A stretch of DNA of 64,000 nt from Limnobacter sp. MED105. Lineage in GTDB: Bacteria > Pseudomonadota > Gammaproteobacteria > Burkholderiales > Burkholderiaceae_B. The stretch covers positions 98,477 to 162,476 of the forward strand of contig NZ_ABCT01000007.1 of the NCBI RefSeq assembly GCF_000170915.1, read 5' to 3'. Shown here piece by piece: positions 7,544 through 15,566 of the stretch (its first letter is position 1; the number at the start of each line of letters is the position of its first letter). A program made the translations under genes and the position numbers. The notes under the pieces were generated by a model. It was given only the letters and a program-made list of their open reading frames with translations. It was not told the DNA's origin and ran no database searches.

Positions 7544-8725
7544 ATGTTGCCCATGGCCCGCCACCCTGAACTGCAAGGTTTTCAAGTCGACCCAGTCATT
7601 GAACAACTACCCAACCATGTCAAAGTGTATGTGGTAGGAGGTGCTGTGCGCGACGCGTTGATGGGGCGTGCCAGCAGTGACCGGGACTGGGTCGTCGTCG
7701 GTGCAACCGTTGACCACATGCTGGCCGCTGGCTTCACACCGGTGGGTTCTGACTTTCCCGTGTTTCTTCATCCGCGCACCCACGAAGAATATGCCCTGGC
7801 ACGCACCGAGCGTAAAAGTGGACATGGCTACAAGGGATTCACCTTTCATGCAGAACCCTCGGTTACCCTTGAGGAAGACTTGGCTCGCCGTGACTTCACC
7901 GTGAATGCCATGGCCATGAATGCAGAGGGCGGGCTGATCGACCCGTTTCAAGGTCTTGCCGATCTTGAAAACAAGTGTATGCGGCATGTTAGCCCCGCAT
8001 TCAGTGAAGACCCGTTGCGTGTACTTCGCTTGGCGCGCTTTTTGGCACGCTTCCTTGACTTCTCGGTGGCTGAAGAAACCATGGACTTGTGCCGCGAACT
8101 TCAGGCCAGCGGGGAATTGAAACACCTGGTGCCCGAGCGTGTGTACGCCGAATTGACCAAAGGCATGGGGGAGGAAAAGCCCTCTCGCATGATCAAGTTG
8201 ATCAGCAAACTCAATGGGTGGGGTGAATTGGCGCCTGCCTGTTCAGTGCCGTTTTCAAGTTTTGACAAGCCTGAATACGATTGCCTCAACAGTCTTTCCG
8301 GGGCAGAAGCGCGCTGGGTTTATTCGCTTGGTTTTTTCTTGAGCTTGGCACACATCAAAGCCTTGGCCAAGGCATGGCGTTTGCCCCGCACTATCGAAGA
8401 CCTGTCGGTGTTGGCATGCCATTGCCTTGCCTTTGTGCAGCAGCAAAGCACCGATCCCGACAGTTTCGCCCGGTTTTTCGGTCAGGTAGATTTGTACAGA
8501 AAGCCTGCCCGTTTGCGGCAGGTGAACCAGCTTGTAGCACAAATCCATGGGGAAGGGCGGGTGCATGCTTTTGTCGAGCAGGCTGTGGCGGAATTGGAAC
8601 AGGGGCATTACAAAGCTTTTCTTGGTGATAAAATTGTAAATCACCCGCTTGGCGAACAGGTGGCCCAAGTGGCTGCGAACGCCCGCTTGGCGTGGGTGGA
8701 AGAATTGCATTCCAAATACTTTTGA
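7544..8725 (+). CDS. cca: CCA tRNA nucleotidyltransferase
   Basis: This 393-residue enzyme adds or repairs the 3'-CCA of tRNAs. It shows the class II nucleotidyltransferase signature: GGAVRD near residue 33, the metal-binding DxD in SSDRDWVVV, and RRDFTVNAMA with the nucleotide-recognition region nearby. The length is typical for a bacterial CCA enzyme lacking the extra HD phosphohydrolase domain. An alternative start lies three codons downstream (MARHPELQG). Its stop is 8 bases before the riboswitch of the next gene. Confidence 0.96.
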   Translation: MLPMARHPELQGFQVDPVIEQLPNHVKVYVVGGAVRDALMGRASSDRDWVVVGATVDHMLAAGFTPVGSDFPVFLHPRTHEEYALARTERKSGHGYKGFTFHAEPSVTLEEDLARRDFTVNAMAMNAEGGLIDPFQGLADLENKCMRHVSPAFSEDPLRVLRLARFLARFLDFSVAEETMDLCRELQASGELKHLVPERVYAELTKGMGEEKPSRMIKLISKLNGWGELAPACSVPFSSFDKPEYDCLNSLSGAEARWVYSLGFFLSLAHIKALAKAWRLPRTIEDLSVLACHCLAFVQQQSTDPDSFARFFGQVDLYRKPARLRQVNQLVAQIHGEGRVHAFVEQAVAELEQGHYKAFLGDKIVNHPLGEQVAQVAANARLAWVEELHSKYF

Positions 8726-8733
8726 TTCTTGAA

Positions 8734-8777
8734 GTGAGGACGACCTCACCGCTCAACCTTCGATCGGGGACGGCCCC
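8734..8777 (+). promoter_or_regulatory. guanidine-II (mini-ykkC) riboswitch
   Basis: Two short hairpins carry the diagnostic ACGR tetraloops. P1 is GTGAGG-ACGA-CCTCAC (8734-8749) and P2 is GGGG-ACGG-CCCC (8766-8777), separated by a 16-base linker. The ribosome site GGGAG (8790-8794) and the ATG of gdx follow directly. This is the class II guanidine aptamer, which binds guanidinium with both loops and exposes the ribosome site. The downstream gene is exactly the transporter family expected. Confidence 0.95.
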
Positions 8778-8799
8778 ATTTAGTTAAATGGGAGTTGTC

Positions 8800-9111
8800 A
8801 TGTCCTGGTTAATTCTGTTTGTAGCAGGTCTCTTTGAAATCGTATGGGCCATCGGCCTGAAGTACACCGATGGTTTTACCCGCCTTGTTCCTTCTGCCAT
8901 CACCTTGATTGCTGCAGCAATCAGCTTCGGTTTGTTGGGCTTGGCCATGAAAACCTTGCCGGTGGGCACCGCCTACAGCGTGTGGGTCGGTATTGGTGCG
9001 GCGGGTACTGTACTGATGGGTGTTGTTTTATTCAATGAGCCCGTCAATGCACTGCGCATTGGCAGTGTGGTGCTGATTGTTTTGGGTGTTCTGGGTTTGA
9101 AGCTGTCATGA
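8800..9111 (+). CDS. gdx: guanidinium exporter (small multidrug resistance family, Gdx/SugE)
   Basis: This 103-residue protein has four membrane helices and is of the SMR family. It begins [25 protein letters not shown] with the essential Glu at residue 13, followed by the SugE/Gdx-type segment [13 protein letters not shown]. Gdx proteins export guanidinium in exchange for protons as antiparallel dimers. I chose the ATG at 8800 because GGGAG lies 5 bases upstream and the family normally starts MSW; the ATG at 8788 lies upstream of that ribosome site. The guanidine-II riboswitch in the leader fixes the substrate. Its last codons overlap the start of the LOG gene (ATGA). Confidence 0.96.
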   Translation: MSWLILFVAGLFEIVWAIGLKYTDGFTRLVPSAITLIAAAISFGLLGLAMKTLPVGTAYSVWVGIGAAGTVLMGVVLFNEPVNALRIGSVVLIVLGVLGLKLS

Positions 9112-9674
9112 AGAATATTTGTGTGTACTGTGGCTCCAGCGCGGGCAATCGGGCTGAATACACCGAAGGCGCGAAAGCCTTGGCCCGCGCCTTGGTGGGT
9201 AATAATCTGGGCTTGGTGTACGGCGGGTCCAATCTGGGTTTGATGGGTGTGGTGGCCGAAGAGGTATTGGCCCTGGGCGGCACAGCCACCGGCATCATTC
9301 CTGAATCGTTGGTGACCAAAGAGTTGGCCCACCCTGCATTATCTGAGCTGATCGTGACCCGCAACATGCACGAGCGCAAAGCCATGATGGCCGAGCGCTC
9401 TGACGGCTTCATCGCCTTGCCCGGAGGCCTGGGAACTTTCGAAGAGCTGTTTGAAATCCTGACCTGGGCGCAGCTCAGCTTTCATCACAAACCTGTGGGT
9501 GTATTGAATGTGAATGGCTACTACGATGGTTTGCTCTCGTTTCTGGATCATGCCCGCAACGAGTCATTCATTCGTCCCCAGCACCGCAGCATGTTGATGG
9601 CAAATACCTGCGCCGATTCGCTTCTCGAGGCCTTCAAAACCTACACCGCACCCGCGGTGGTGAAGTGGGTTTAA
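9108..9674 (+). CDS. LOG family nucleoside monophosphate phosphoribohydrolase
   Basis: This 188-residue protein has the LOG/lysine-decarboxylase-like signature: CVYCGSSAG at the N-terminus, [21 protein letters not shown] and PGGLGTFEE near residue 107. The family cleaves nucleoside 5'-monophosphates, including cytokinin ribotides, to base and ribose 5-phosphate. The start overlaps the gdx stop (ATGA), so the genes are probably co-translated under the guanidine riboswitch. A functional link to guanidine is not obvious. Confidence 0.92.
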   Translation: MKNICVYCGSSAGNRAEYTEGAKALARALVGNNLGLVYGGSNLGLMGVVAEEVLALGGTATGIIPESLVTKELAHPALSELIVTRNMHERKAMMAERSDGFIALPGGLGTFEELFEILTWAQLSFHHKPVGVLNVNGYYDGLLSFLDHARNESFIRPQHRSMLMANTCADSLLEAFKTYTAPAVVKWV

Positions 9675-9680
9675 GCGGCC

Positions 9681-10229
9681 ATGCACAATGTCATGCACCC
9701 AGCTTTTGATATTCGGGATGCCACCTTGGCTGACATGCCCGCCGTGCAGGCGCTTTACGCGCATTACGTACTCAAGGAGTTGGCCACCTTTGAACTGGTG
9801 CCCCCCACCCATGAAGAAATGTGCGCGCGCAGACAAGCCATACTGGACAGCCATTTGCCCTACCTTGTGGCCCATATCGATGACGTGATCGTGGGCTATG
9901 CCTATGCAGTCAGCTACAGGCCCAGGCCTGCTTACCGTTACACCGTTGAAGACTCCGTTTACCTGTCACCCAACCACACCGGCAAGGGCATTGGTGCTGC
10001 ATTGCTCAACGAGTTGATTCGCCGTTGCGAACAAGGTCCATGGCGGCAAATGGTTGCAGTCATTACTCAAGGTGGTACGGCAGGTTCGGCTGAGTTGCAC
10101 CGCAAGCTGGGCTTTCAGGAAGTTGGGCGCATGCCCAATGTCGGTTACAAGTTCAATCGCTGGGTAGGTACGTTGATTATGCAACGTGCTTTGGGTGAGG
10201 GTGGCAATTCTGCACCCCCGCCACTTTGA
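9681..10229 (+). CDS. GNAT N-acetyltransferase (phosphinothricin/YncA-type)
   Basis: This 182-residue protein has the GNAT fold. It begins IRDATLADMPAVQALYAHYV, has SYRPRPAYRYTVEDSVYLSPNHTGKGIGAALL with the acetyl-CoA pyrophosphate loop (GKGIG near residue 103), and ends with LHRKLGFQEVGRMPNVGYKFNRW. This architecture is that of Pat/Bar/YncA acetyltransferases, which acetylate amino groups of amino-acid analogues such as phosphinothricin or methionine sulfoximine. The true substrate cannot be inferred. It lies 6 bases after the LOG gene, so it belongs to the same operon. Confidence 0.9.
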   Translation: MHNVMHPAFDIRDATLADMPAVQALYAHYVLKELATFELVPPTHEEMCARRQAILDSHLPYLVAHIDDVIVGYAYAVSYRPRPAYRYTVEDSVYLSPNHTGKGIGAALLNELIRRCEQGPWRQMVAVITQGGTAGSAELHRKLGFQEVGRMPNVGYKFNRWVGTLIMQRALGEGGNSAPPPL

Positions 10230-10233
10230 GGAA

Positions 10234-10986
10234 ATGACTCTGGATATTAGCAATTACACCCTGATCGTGGGGCTGGCTTTTTTGGTGGCGGGTTTTGTCA
10301 AAGGCGTCACAGGCATGGGCTTGCCCCCGATCGCAATCGGTTTAATGGCCGTTGCCGTTTCGCCCGTGCAGGCAGCCGCACTGATTGTTGTGCCCTCCAT
10401 GGTCAGCAATGTGTGGCAAATGCTGATTGGCCCTGGTTTTTTCAAGGCGGTACGCCGCTTTGCTGCCTTGTTGGTCATGGTGTGTGTTGGGGCCGCTTTC
10501 GGGGTCGGCGTTTTAACTGGCAGCACGCCTGCCTATGCCACGCTGGCTTTGGGCCTGGTGTTGTTTGTGTATGCCGTGCTCGGCTTGTTCAAGTTCAACA
10601 TGCATGTCACTGCGCACAAGGAACGTTGGGCCTCGCCCCTGGTGGGTGGGCTGACCGGGTTTCTGGCCGGTGCAACCGGGGTGTCGTCGGTGCCTTCAGC
10701 CCCCTACATGAATTCATTGGGCATGGACAAAGACGAGTTGTTACAGGCTTTGGGTTTGGTGTTTACGGTGGGTACTTTTGCTTTGGCGGTGGGCTTGTAC
10801 GTCAAGGGGCGGTTTGAACTGGCAGCTGCCTGGGAATCAACTTTGTGCCTGGTGCCGACCATGGCCGGCGTGCTGACTGGGCAAAAATGCCGTGCCTTGC
10901 TGAGTGCCGAAACTTTCAAAACCGTTTTTTTCCTGGGCTTGCTGCTGTTGGGCGGCTACATGATTGCCCGTGTGCTTTGGCTGTAG
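10234..10986 (+). CDS. TauE/SafE (TSUP) family membrane transporter
   Basis: This 250-residue integral membrane protein has about eight hydrophobic segments and the TSUP N-terminal pattern (FVKGVTGMGLPPIAIGLMA near residue 23) repeated in the second half (GFLAGATGVSSVPSAPYMNSLG). The family exports sulfite, sulfoacetate or other organosulfur anions; the substrate here is unknown. I chose the ATG at 10234 because TGAGGA lies just upstream; an upstream ATG at 10186 would overlap the acetyltransferase gene and add non-family residues. Confidence 0.9.
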   Translation: MTLDISNYTLIVGLAFLVAGFVKGVTGMGLPPIAIGLMAVAVSPVQAAALIVVPSMVSNVWQMLIGPGFFKAVRRFAALLVMVCVGAAFGVGVLTGSTPAYATLALGLVLFVYAVLGLFKFNMHVTAHKERWASPLVGGLTGFLAGATGVSSVPSAPYMNSLGMDKDELLQALGLVFTVGTFALAVGLYVKGRFELAAAWESTLCLVPTMAGVLTGQKCRALLSAETFKTVFFLGLLLLGGYMIARVLWL

Positions 10987-11028
10987 GCTGATATACACTA
11001 AAAGCCGGAAAACCCCAGGGAGAAAAAC

Positions 11029-11418
11029 ATGCGTCGCATGTGGGTTGCAATCTGCGTCATCTCAGGCCTTATCGGCCTTCTGAATACAGGCCCGCTGCTA
11101 GCCGCACCAATTACGGCAGAGAAAGCCGTTGCCCGTTTGAATCAGGAAGTACAGGTTCAAATGAAAGTGCGTTCCAGCAAACTGCGCACCGATCGCGATG
11201 AAGTCGACCTGAATTCACACACCAGTTTTCGTGATCCAGCCAACTTGACAGTCGTTGTCGATGGTCGCGTGGCCGCCTGGTATTCCTATCAAGGTATTCA
11301 CGACTTGCCAAAATTCTTTTTTGGTAAAAATATTGTGGTGTCGGGGATTGTTGAGCAATTCGGCGATCAAACCCGAATTGTTGTCGTCGATCCAGCCCAA
11401 ATTCAAATCGTGAAGTAA
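11029..11418 (+). CDS. small secreted protein with OB-fold-like C-terminal half
   Basis: This 129-residue protein has a typical signal peptide (MRRMWVAICVISGLIGLLNTGPLLAA) and a clear AGGGAG ribosome site. The mature part has a beta-rich pattern: LTVVVDGRVAAWY, then KNIVVSGIVEQFGDQTRIVVVDPAQIQIV. This resembles an OB-fold strand arrangement, in which a GxV strand is followed by a D-P turn. I do not recognise a named family. It lies 4 bases before the PaiB-like gene, so the two are probably co-transcribed. Periplasmic location is inferred from the signal peptide. Confidence 0.75.
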   Translation: MRRMWVAICVISGLIGLLNTGPLLAAPITAEKAVARLNQEVQVQMKVRSSKLRTDRDEVDLNSHTSFRDPANLTVVVDGRVAAWYSYQGIHDLPKFFFGKNIVVSGIVEQFGDQTRIVVVDPAQIQIVK

Positions 11419-11422
11419 GCCC

Positions 11423-12055
11423 ATGTATTTGCCCAAGCAGTTTGAGGAAACCTCAATTCCGGTGTTGTTGAGTTTGATCAAGGCTCACCCCTTGGCCACA
11501 GTCATTACGCTGTCAACCTCAGGGCTAAACGCCAACCATATACCCATGGTCGTGGCGGAAAATGCGGATGCAACGATGGTGTTGCGCGGCCATGTGGCCA
11601 GGGCCAACCCAATGCTGGCTGATTTGGCGGTGTCCGCGCAAACCTTGTTGGTGTTTCAAGGTGCTGAGCATTACATCACACCCTCATGGTATGCCACCAA
11701 AAAAGAAACCGAGAAAGTCGTTCCCACTTGGAATTACGCGGTGGTGCATGTGAAAGGTCAAATGCGCGTAGTGGATGACGCCGAGTGGTTACACCAGCAA
11801 CTGGAAGACTTGACCGCGCAACAGGAAAGCAGCCGAAAGACGCCTTGGTCAGTGAATGACGCACCCGCAGAATTTCTGAATCAAATCAAACAGGCCATTG
11901 TGGGTTTTGAAGTCCAAATCGAAAGCATGGTTGGCAAATGGAAAGTCAGCCAGAACCAGCCGTCCAAAAACAGGGTCACTGTGGTGCAGGGGCTGGAAGA
12001 GGACGGCACAGAAAAAGCCCTTTACATGCGTGATTTGGTGAAAAAACACCTTTAG
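11423..12055 (+). CDS. PaiB-type FMN-binding protein
   Basis: This 210-residue protein belongs to the PaiB/FMN-binding negative transcriptional regulator family, with the split-barrel flavin fold. Diagnostic blocks are the start MYLPKQFEE, NHIPMVV near residue 40, RGHVARANP, ITPSWYATK near residue 91, VPTWNY and the Cys-free C-terminal VGFEVQIESMVGKWKVSQNQP. In Bacillus, PaiB is named for effects on sporulation and protease genes, but most homologues are uncharacterised flavoproteins. A regulatory role here is not supported by anything else in the sequence. Confidence 0.93.
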   Translation: MYLPKQFEETSIPVLLSLIKAHPLATVITLSTSGLNANHIPMVVAENADATMVLRGHVARANPMLADLAVSAQTLLVFQGAEHYITPSWYATKKETEKVVPTWNYAVVHVKGQMRVVDDAEWLHQQLEDLTAQQESSRKTPWSVNDAPAEFLNQIKQAIVGFEVQIESMVGKWKVSQNQPSKNRVTVVQGLEEDGTEKALYMRDLVKKHL

Positions 12056-12070
12056 CCCATTTGTTGCACC

Positions 12071-12358
12071 ATGCCTTCGTCCCGGTTAAAAAGCGGTCAG
12101 TGTTTGTGTTGTGGGCGTATTACTGCGCTAACCTTTCATCACCTCATTCCCAAAAAATTACATCGACGTGCTTTCTATCGAAAAAAGTTCGACAGGGAAA
12201 CTTTGAACCAGGGTGTCAATATTTGCAGACTTTGTCATGACGGCATTCACGATTTGTACGATGAAATGCAATTGGCCAAGCAATTTTCAAGCGCCGAAAC
12301 ACTGCTGGCCGATGAGGCCTTGCAAAGGCATTTTGCCTGGGTCGCCAAAAAGAAATAA
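12071..12358 (+). CDS. small HNH-domain protein
   Basis: This 95-residue protein contains a compact HNH/zinc-finger nuclease fold. It has CLCC near residues 11-14, the beta-hairpin histidine pair in LTFHHLIPKK, an Asn in GVNICRLCHDGIH, and a second CxxC within that block, with the final His in GIHDL. Together these give a treble-clef ββα-metal motif. Small stand-alone HNH proteins of this type occur in many proteobacterial cores, and their substrate is unknown. It follows the PaiB-like gene by 15 bases. Confidence 0.8.
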   Translation: MPSSRLKSGQCLCCGRITALTFHHLIPKKLHRRAFYRKKFDRETLNQGVNICRLCHDGIHDLYDEMQLAKQFSSAETLLADEALQRHFAWVAKKK

Positions 12359-12384
12359 GTCAATCCGTTAAAGGGGCTATCGCC

Positions 12385-13638
12385 ATGAATGAAAACTGGT
12401 TGTTTTACCTGAACAGAATTCGCGAAAAGCTCTGGGTCAAGCCTTTGGTAATGTGTTTGCTGTCGATTGTGGCTGCCTTTCTGGCAACCTTGGCTGATCG
12501 GCCTGGCGTGGGCGACTGGTTACCCACCGTTAGCAAGGAGTCTGTGGAAACCCTGTTGGAGTTGGTGGCCTCGACTATGTTAGTGATTGCCATGTTTTCC
12601 GTGGGCTCAATGGTGTCCGCTTATGCCTCCGCCAGCAGCTCGGCAACACCCAGGTCGTTTCCGCTGGTGGTTGCTGATGACACCTCACAAAATGCCTTGT
12701 CTACGTTTATCGGGGTATTCATTTTCAGCGTGGTGGCCCTGATTGCGCTGAAAAATGATTTCTATGAAAAGGCGGGTGTCTTTGCCCTGTTTGTGCTGAC
12801 GATTTTGGTGTTTGCAATCGTGATTCTTGCGTTCATCCGGTGGGTGGACAGCATTGCCAGGCTAGGGCGTTTGGGCAATACAATCGACAAAGTTGAAGCT
12901 GCCACATCGAACGCCTTCGGGCAGCGTCTCGGTATGCCTTATCTGGGCGGGCAAAAAAGCGATGGAAAGGTAGCGAATGGGGTACCTGTGGTTCGTTCCT
13001 CAATCGCTTACCTGCAGCGAATTGACATGGTCAAATTACAATCACTGGCTGAAAAATTTGATCTGAAGGTTCATGTTCAATCATTGCCTGGTACCTTTTG
13101 TACTCCCAACCGCGCGATCGCCATGGTAGAGCAGCCCTCGCAGGCTGAGGACTTGGCTGAAGAATGTTTGCAGGCCATTGCCGAGTGTTTTGTGTTGTCT
13201 GACACGCGCACTTTTGATCAGGATCCTAGGTTCGGTTTGGTGGTGTTGTGTGAAATTGCCAGTCGCGCGCTATCTCCTGCGGTCAATGATCCTGGCACCG
13301 CAATTGATGTCATCGGAACTTTGGTTCGTTTGTTTCATCAGTGGGCAGGTGGTCAGCAGGACAAAGCCCCAGAGGTGCAATACGATCGAATCATGGTGCC
13401 GGGTTTGGACGAGCGGGATATGTTTGACGACGCATTTACTGGCATTGCCCGGGATGGCGCGGGTGCGGTCGAGGTGGCGATTCGCTTGCAAAAAGCGTTT
13501 GAAAGCCTCTCAGCGCTTAAGTATCAACCCGTCTCTGAAGCGGCTATCAATCATTCCCGATTGGCGCTGGCCCGCAACGAACTCGTCATGACCTTGCCGC
13601 AAGACATTGAGGCTGTCAGAAGCGCAGCCAGGTTCTAG
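12385..13638 (+). CDS. DUF2254 family membrane protein
   Basis: This 417-residue protein has four predicted membrane helices in its first 160 residues (PLVMCLLSIVAAFLATL, LVASTMLVIAMFSVGSMVSAY, STFIGVFIFSVVALIAL, VFALFVLTILVFAIVILAFI) and a large soluble C-terminal part. The FSVGSMVSAYASASSSATPR and ALSPAVNDPGTAIDVIGTL blocks are characteristic of DUF2254. The function is unknown. Ribosome site and start are clear. It precedes argS by 56 bases. Confidence 0.88.
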   Translation: MNENWLFYLNRIREKLWVKPLVMCLLSIVAAFLATLADRPGVGDWLPTVSKESVETLLELVASTMLVIAMFSVGSMVSAYASASSSATPRSFPLVVADDTSQNALSTFIGVFIFSVVALIALKNDFYEKAGVFALFVLTILVFAIVILAFIRWVDSIARLGRLGNTIDKVEAATSNAFGQRLGMPYLGGQKSDGKVANGVPVVRSSIAYLQRIDMVKLQSLAEKFDLKVHVQSLPGTFCTPNRAIAMVEQPSQAEDLAEECLQAIAECFVLSDTRTFDQDPRFGLVVLCEIASRALSPAVNDPGTAIDVIGTLVRLFHQWAGGQQDKAPEVQYDRIMVPGLDERDMFDDAFTGIARDGAGAVEVAIRLQKAFESLSALKYQPVSEAAINHSRLALARNELVMTLPQDIEAVRSAARF

Positions 13639-13694
13639 ACAGGGAATACTTGGTACAATCAGAGGCTTAGCTCAACCCTGCCTGAACTGTCCCC

Positions 13695-15434
13695 ATGCTT
13701 GCCCAACAACGAAATACGCTGATCGCCGCATTTGAAGCGGCCGCTGCTGCTGCCCTTAACCAGCCTTTTGAGGGCGTGGTTACGCTGGAGAAACCCAAAG
13801 ACGCCAGCCACGGCGATGTGGCGTGTAACCTGGCCATGCAATTGGCCAAGCCTGCCAAGCGCAACCCACGTGAGTTGGCTCAGCTACTGGCTGATCATGT
13901 GAAAGCGAACCCTGCCTGCGTCAGCCTGGTTGATGCTGTGGATATTGCGGGCCCGGGCTTTATCAATATTCGTTTAAGCCAGAATGCTCGGGTAGCTGTT
14001 GTGGCACAAGTGCTTGAGCAAGGCACTGAATTTGGCAAATCCGGTGCACACGCTGGTGAAACTGTCTTGATCGAGTTCGTGTCGGCCAACCCCACCGGCC
14101 CCTTGCATGTGGGGCATGGCCGGCAGGCTGCGCTGGGCGATGCCATGGCAGCGGTCATGCAAACCCAGGGCTGGAAAGTTCACAAAGAGTTTTATTACAA
14201 CGACGCGGGCGTGCAAATTCAAACTTTGGCCACGTCCGTTCAGGCCCGCGCCAAAGGGCTTAAGCCCGGTGATGTTGAATGGCCCGAAAGTGCCTACAAC
14301 GGCGACTACATTGCCGACATTGCCGAGGATTTTCTGGCTGGCAAGGAAGTGAAGGCCGCCGACGGCGAACCCGTCAAAGGCACTGGCAACGTAGACGACT
14401 TTGAATGCATTCGTGCTTTTGCTGTGGCTTATCTGCGTGCCGAGCAAGACCTCGATTTGAAGGCCTTTGGCGTCAATTTCGATCAGTTTTACCTGGAAAG
14501 CTCCTTGTATTCCGAGGGCAAGGTTGAAGCGGCAGTCGCTCTCATGGTTGCGTCCGGTAAAACTTTTGAGGAGGGTGGCGCGCTTTGGTTGCGTTCCACC
14601 GATTACGGCGACGACAAAGACCGCGTCATGCGCAAATCCGAAGGTGGTTACACCTACTTTGTGCCCGATGTGGCCTATCACATCCAGAAATTCAAGCGTG
14701 GTTTCGGCAAGGTGATCAATATTCAGGGTACCGACCACCATGGCACCATTGCGCGTGTTCGAGCCGGTTTGCAGGCTTGCAACGTGGGCATTCCGCAGGG
14801 CTACCCTGACTATGTGTTGCACAAAATGGTCACAGTGATGAAGGGTGGTCAGGAAGTGAAAATTTCCAAGCGTGCGGGAAGCTACGTGACCGTGCGCGAC
14901 CTCATCTGCTGGTCGGGCGGTGTCGATGAAACCCAGCCCATGCTGAGCCAGCCCGAAGCCTTGACCAAAGGCCGTGATGCGGTGCGCTTTTTCCTCGTGA
15001 GTCGCAAGGCTGACACCGAATTCGTGTTTGATGTGGATTTGGCCTTGGCCCAGTCTGATGAGAACCCGGTGTATTACGTGCAGTATGCGCACGCCCGCAT
15101 TCATTCCATTCTGGATCAGGCTGAAGTTGACCTGTCCACCATTCATGGCGCTGATTTGACCCTGTTGGCGGCACCATCCGAGCTGGCTTTGCTCCGAACG
15201 TTGGTTTCTTACCCGGACATTTTGTCCAAGGCCGCCGAGGAACTGGCGCCACACCACATTGCGTTTTACCTGCGTGAACTGGCTGGTGCTTTCCACACTT
15301 TTTACAACGCTGAACGCGTACGTATTGACGACATGGCCCTGAAAACCGCGCGGGTTGGGCTGTTGGTGGCTGTGGCCACTGTGTTGTCGAATGGCTTGGC
15401 GGTGTTGGGTGTTTCGGCGCCGAAACGGATGTAA
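13695..15434 (+). CDS. argS: arginyl-tRNA synthetase
   Basis: This 579-residue class I synthetase charges tRNA-Arg. It has the N-terminal Add1 tRNA-recognition domain (about 1-120), the HIGH-type motif in [18 protein letters not shown] near residue 137, the KMSKR-type motif KISKRAG near residue 388, and the C-terminal DALR anticodon-binding domain ending [10 protein letters not shown]. Length is close to the E. coli enzyme. A strong hairpin terminator follows at 15458. Confidence 0.97.
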   Translation: MLAQQRNTLIAAFEAAAAAALNQPFEGVVTLEKPKDASHGDVACNLAMQLAKPAKRNPRELAQLLADHVKANPACVSLVDAVDIAGPGFINIRLSQNARVAVVAQVLEQGTEFGKSGAHAGETVLIEFVSANPTGPLHVGHGRQAALGDAMAAVMQTQGWKVHKEFYYNDAGVQIQTLATSVQARAKGLKPGDVEWPESAYNGDYIADIAEDFLAGKEVKAADGEPVKGTGNVDDFECIRAFAVAYLRAEQDLDLKAFGVNFDQFYLESSLYSEGKVEAAVALMVASGKTFEEGGALWLRSTDYGDDKDRVMRKSEGGYTYFVPDVAYHIQKFKRGFGKVINIQGTDHHGTIARVRAGLQACNVGIPQGYPDYVLHKMVTVMKGGQEVKISKRAGSYVTVRDLICWSGGVDETQPMLSQPEALTKGRDAVRFFLVSRKADTEFVFDVDLALAQSDENPVYYVQYAHARIHSILDQAEVDLSTIHGADLTLLAAPSELALLRTLVSYPDILSKAAEELAPHHIAFYLRELAGAFHTFYNAERVRIDDMALKTARVGLLVAVATVLSNGLAVLGVSAPKRM

Positions 15435-15457
15435 GCAGATTTTGATTGTTTGGGCTC

Positions 15458-15482
15458 AAAACCCTTGTCCAATAAGGGTTTT
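15458..15482 (+). terminator. rho-independent terminator after argS
   Basis: AAAACCCTT pairs perfectly with AAGGGTTTT across a 7-base loop (9-bp stem). The flanking A and T runs make it potentially bidirectional. It lies 24 bases after the argS stop. Confidence 0.8.
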
Positions 15483-15566
15483 GCAGCAAAACTGAGGTGC
15501 CCATTCTCTAGGCGCAGGTGCCCGGTTTTTGGTACCATAAAAGGCTAGGTAGTCTAAAGGTTTTAC

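Noticed and set aside
13974..15296. 440-codon open frame opposite argS
   Set aside because: argS is unmistakable on the other strand, and the frame encodes low-complexity His/Gly-rich sequence without family features.
15500..15566. Riboswitch-like leader before the FAD/Fe-S dehydrogenase gene
   Set aside because: Only the argS terminator and a weak GGTACC-type palindrome are visible; no known aptamer core is seen.
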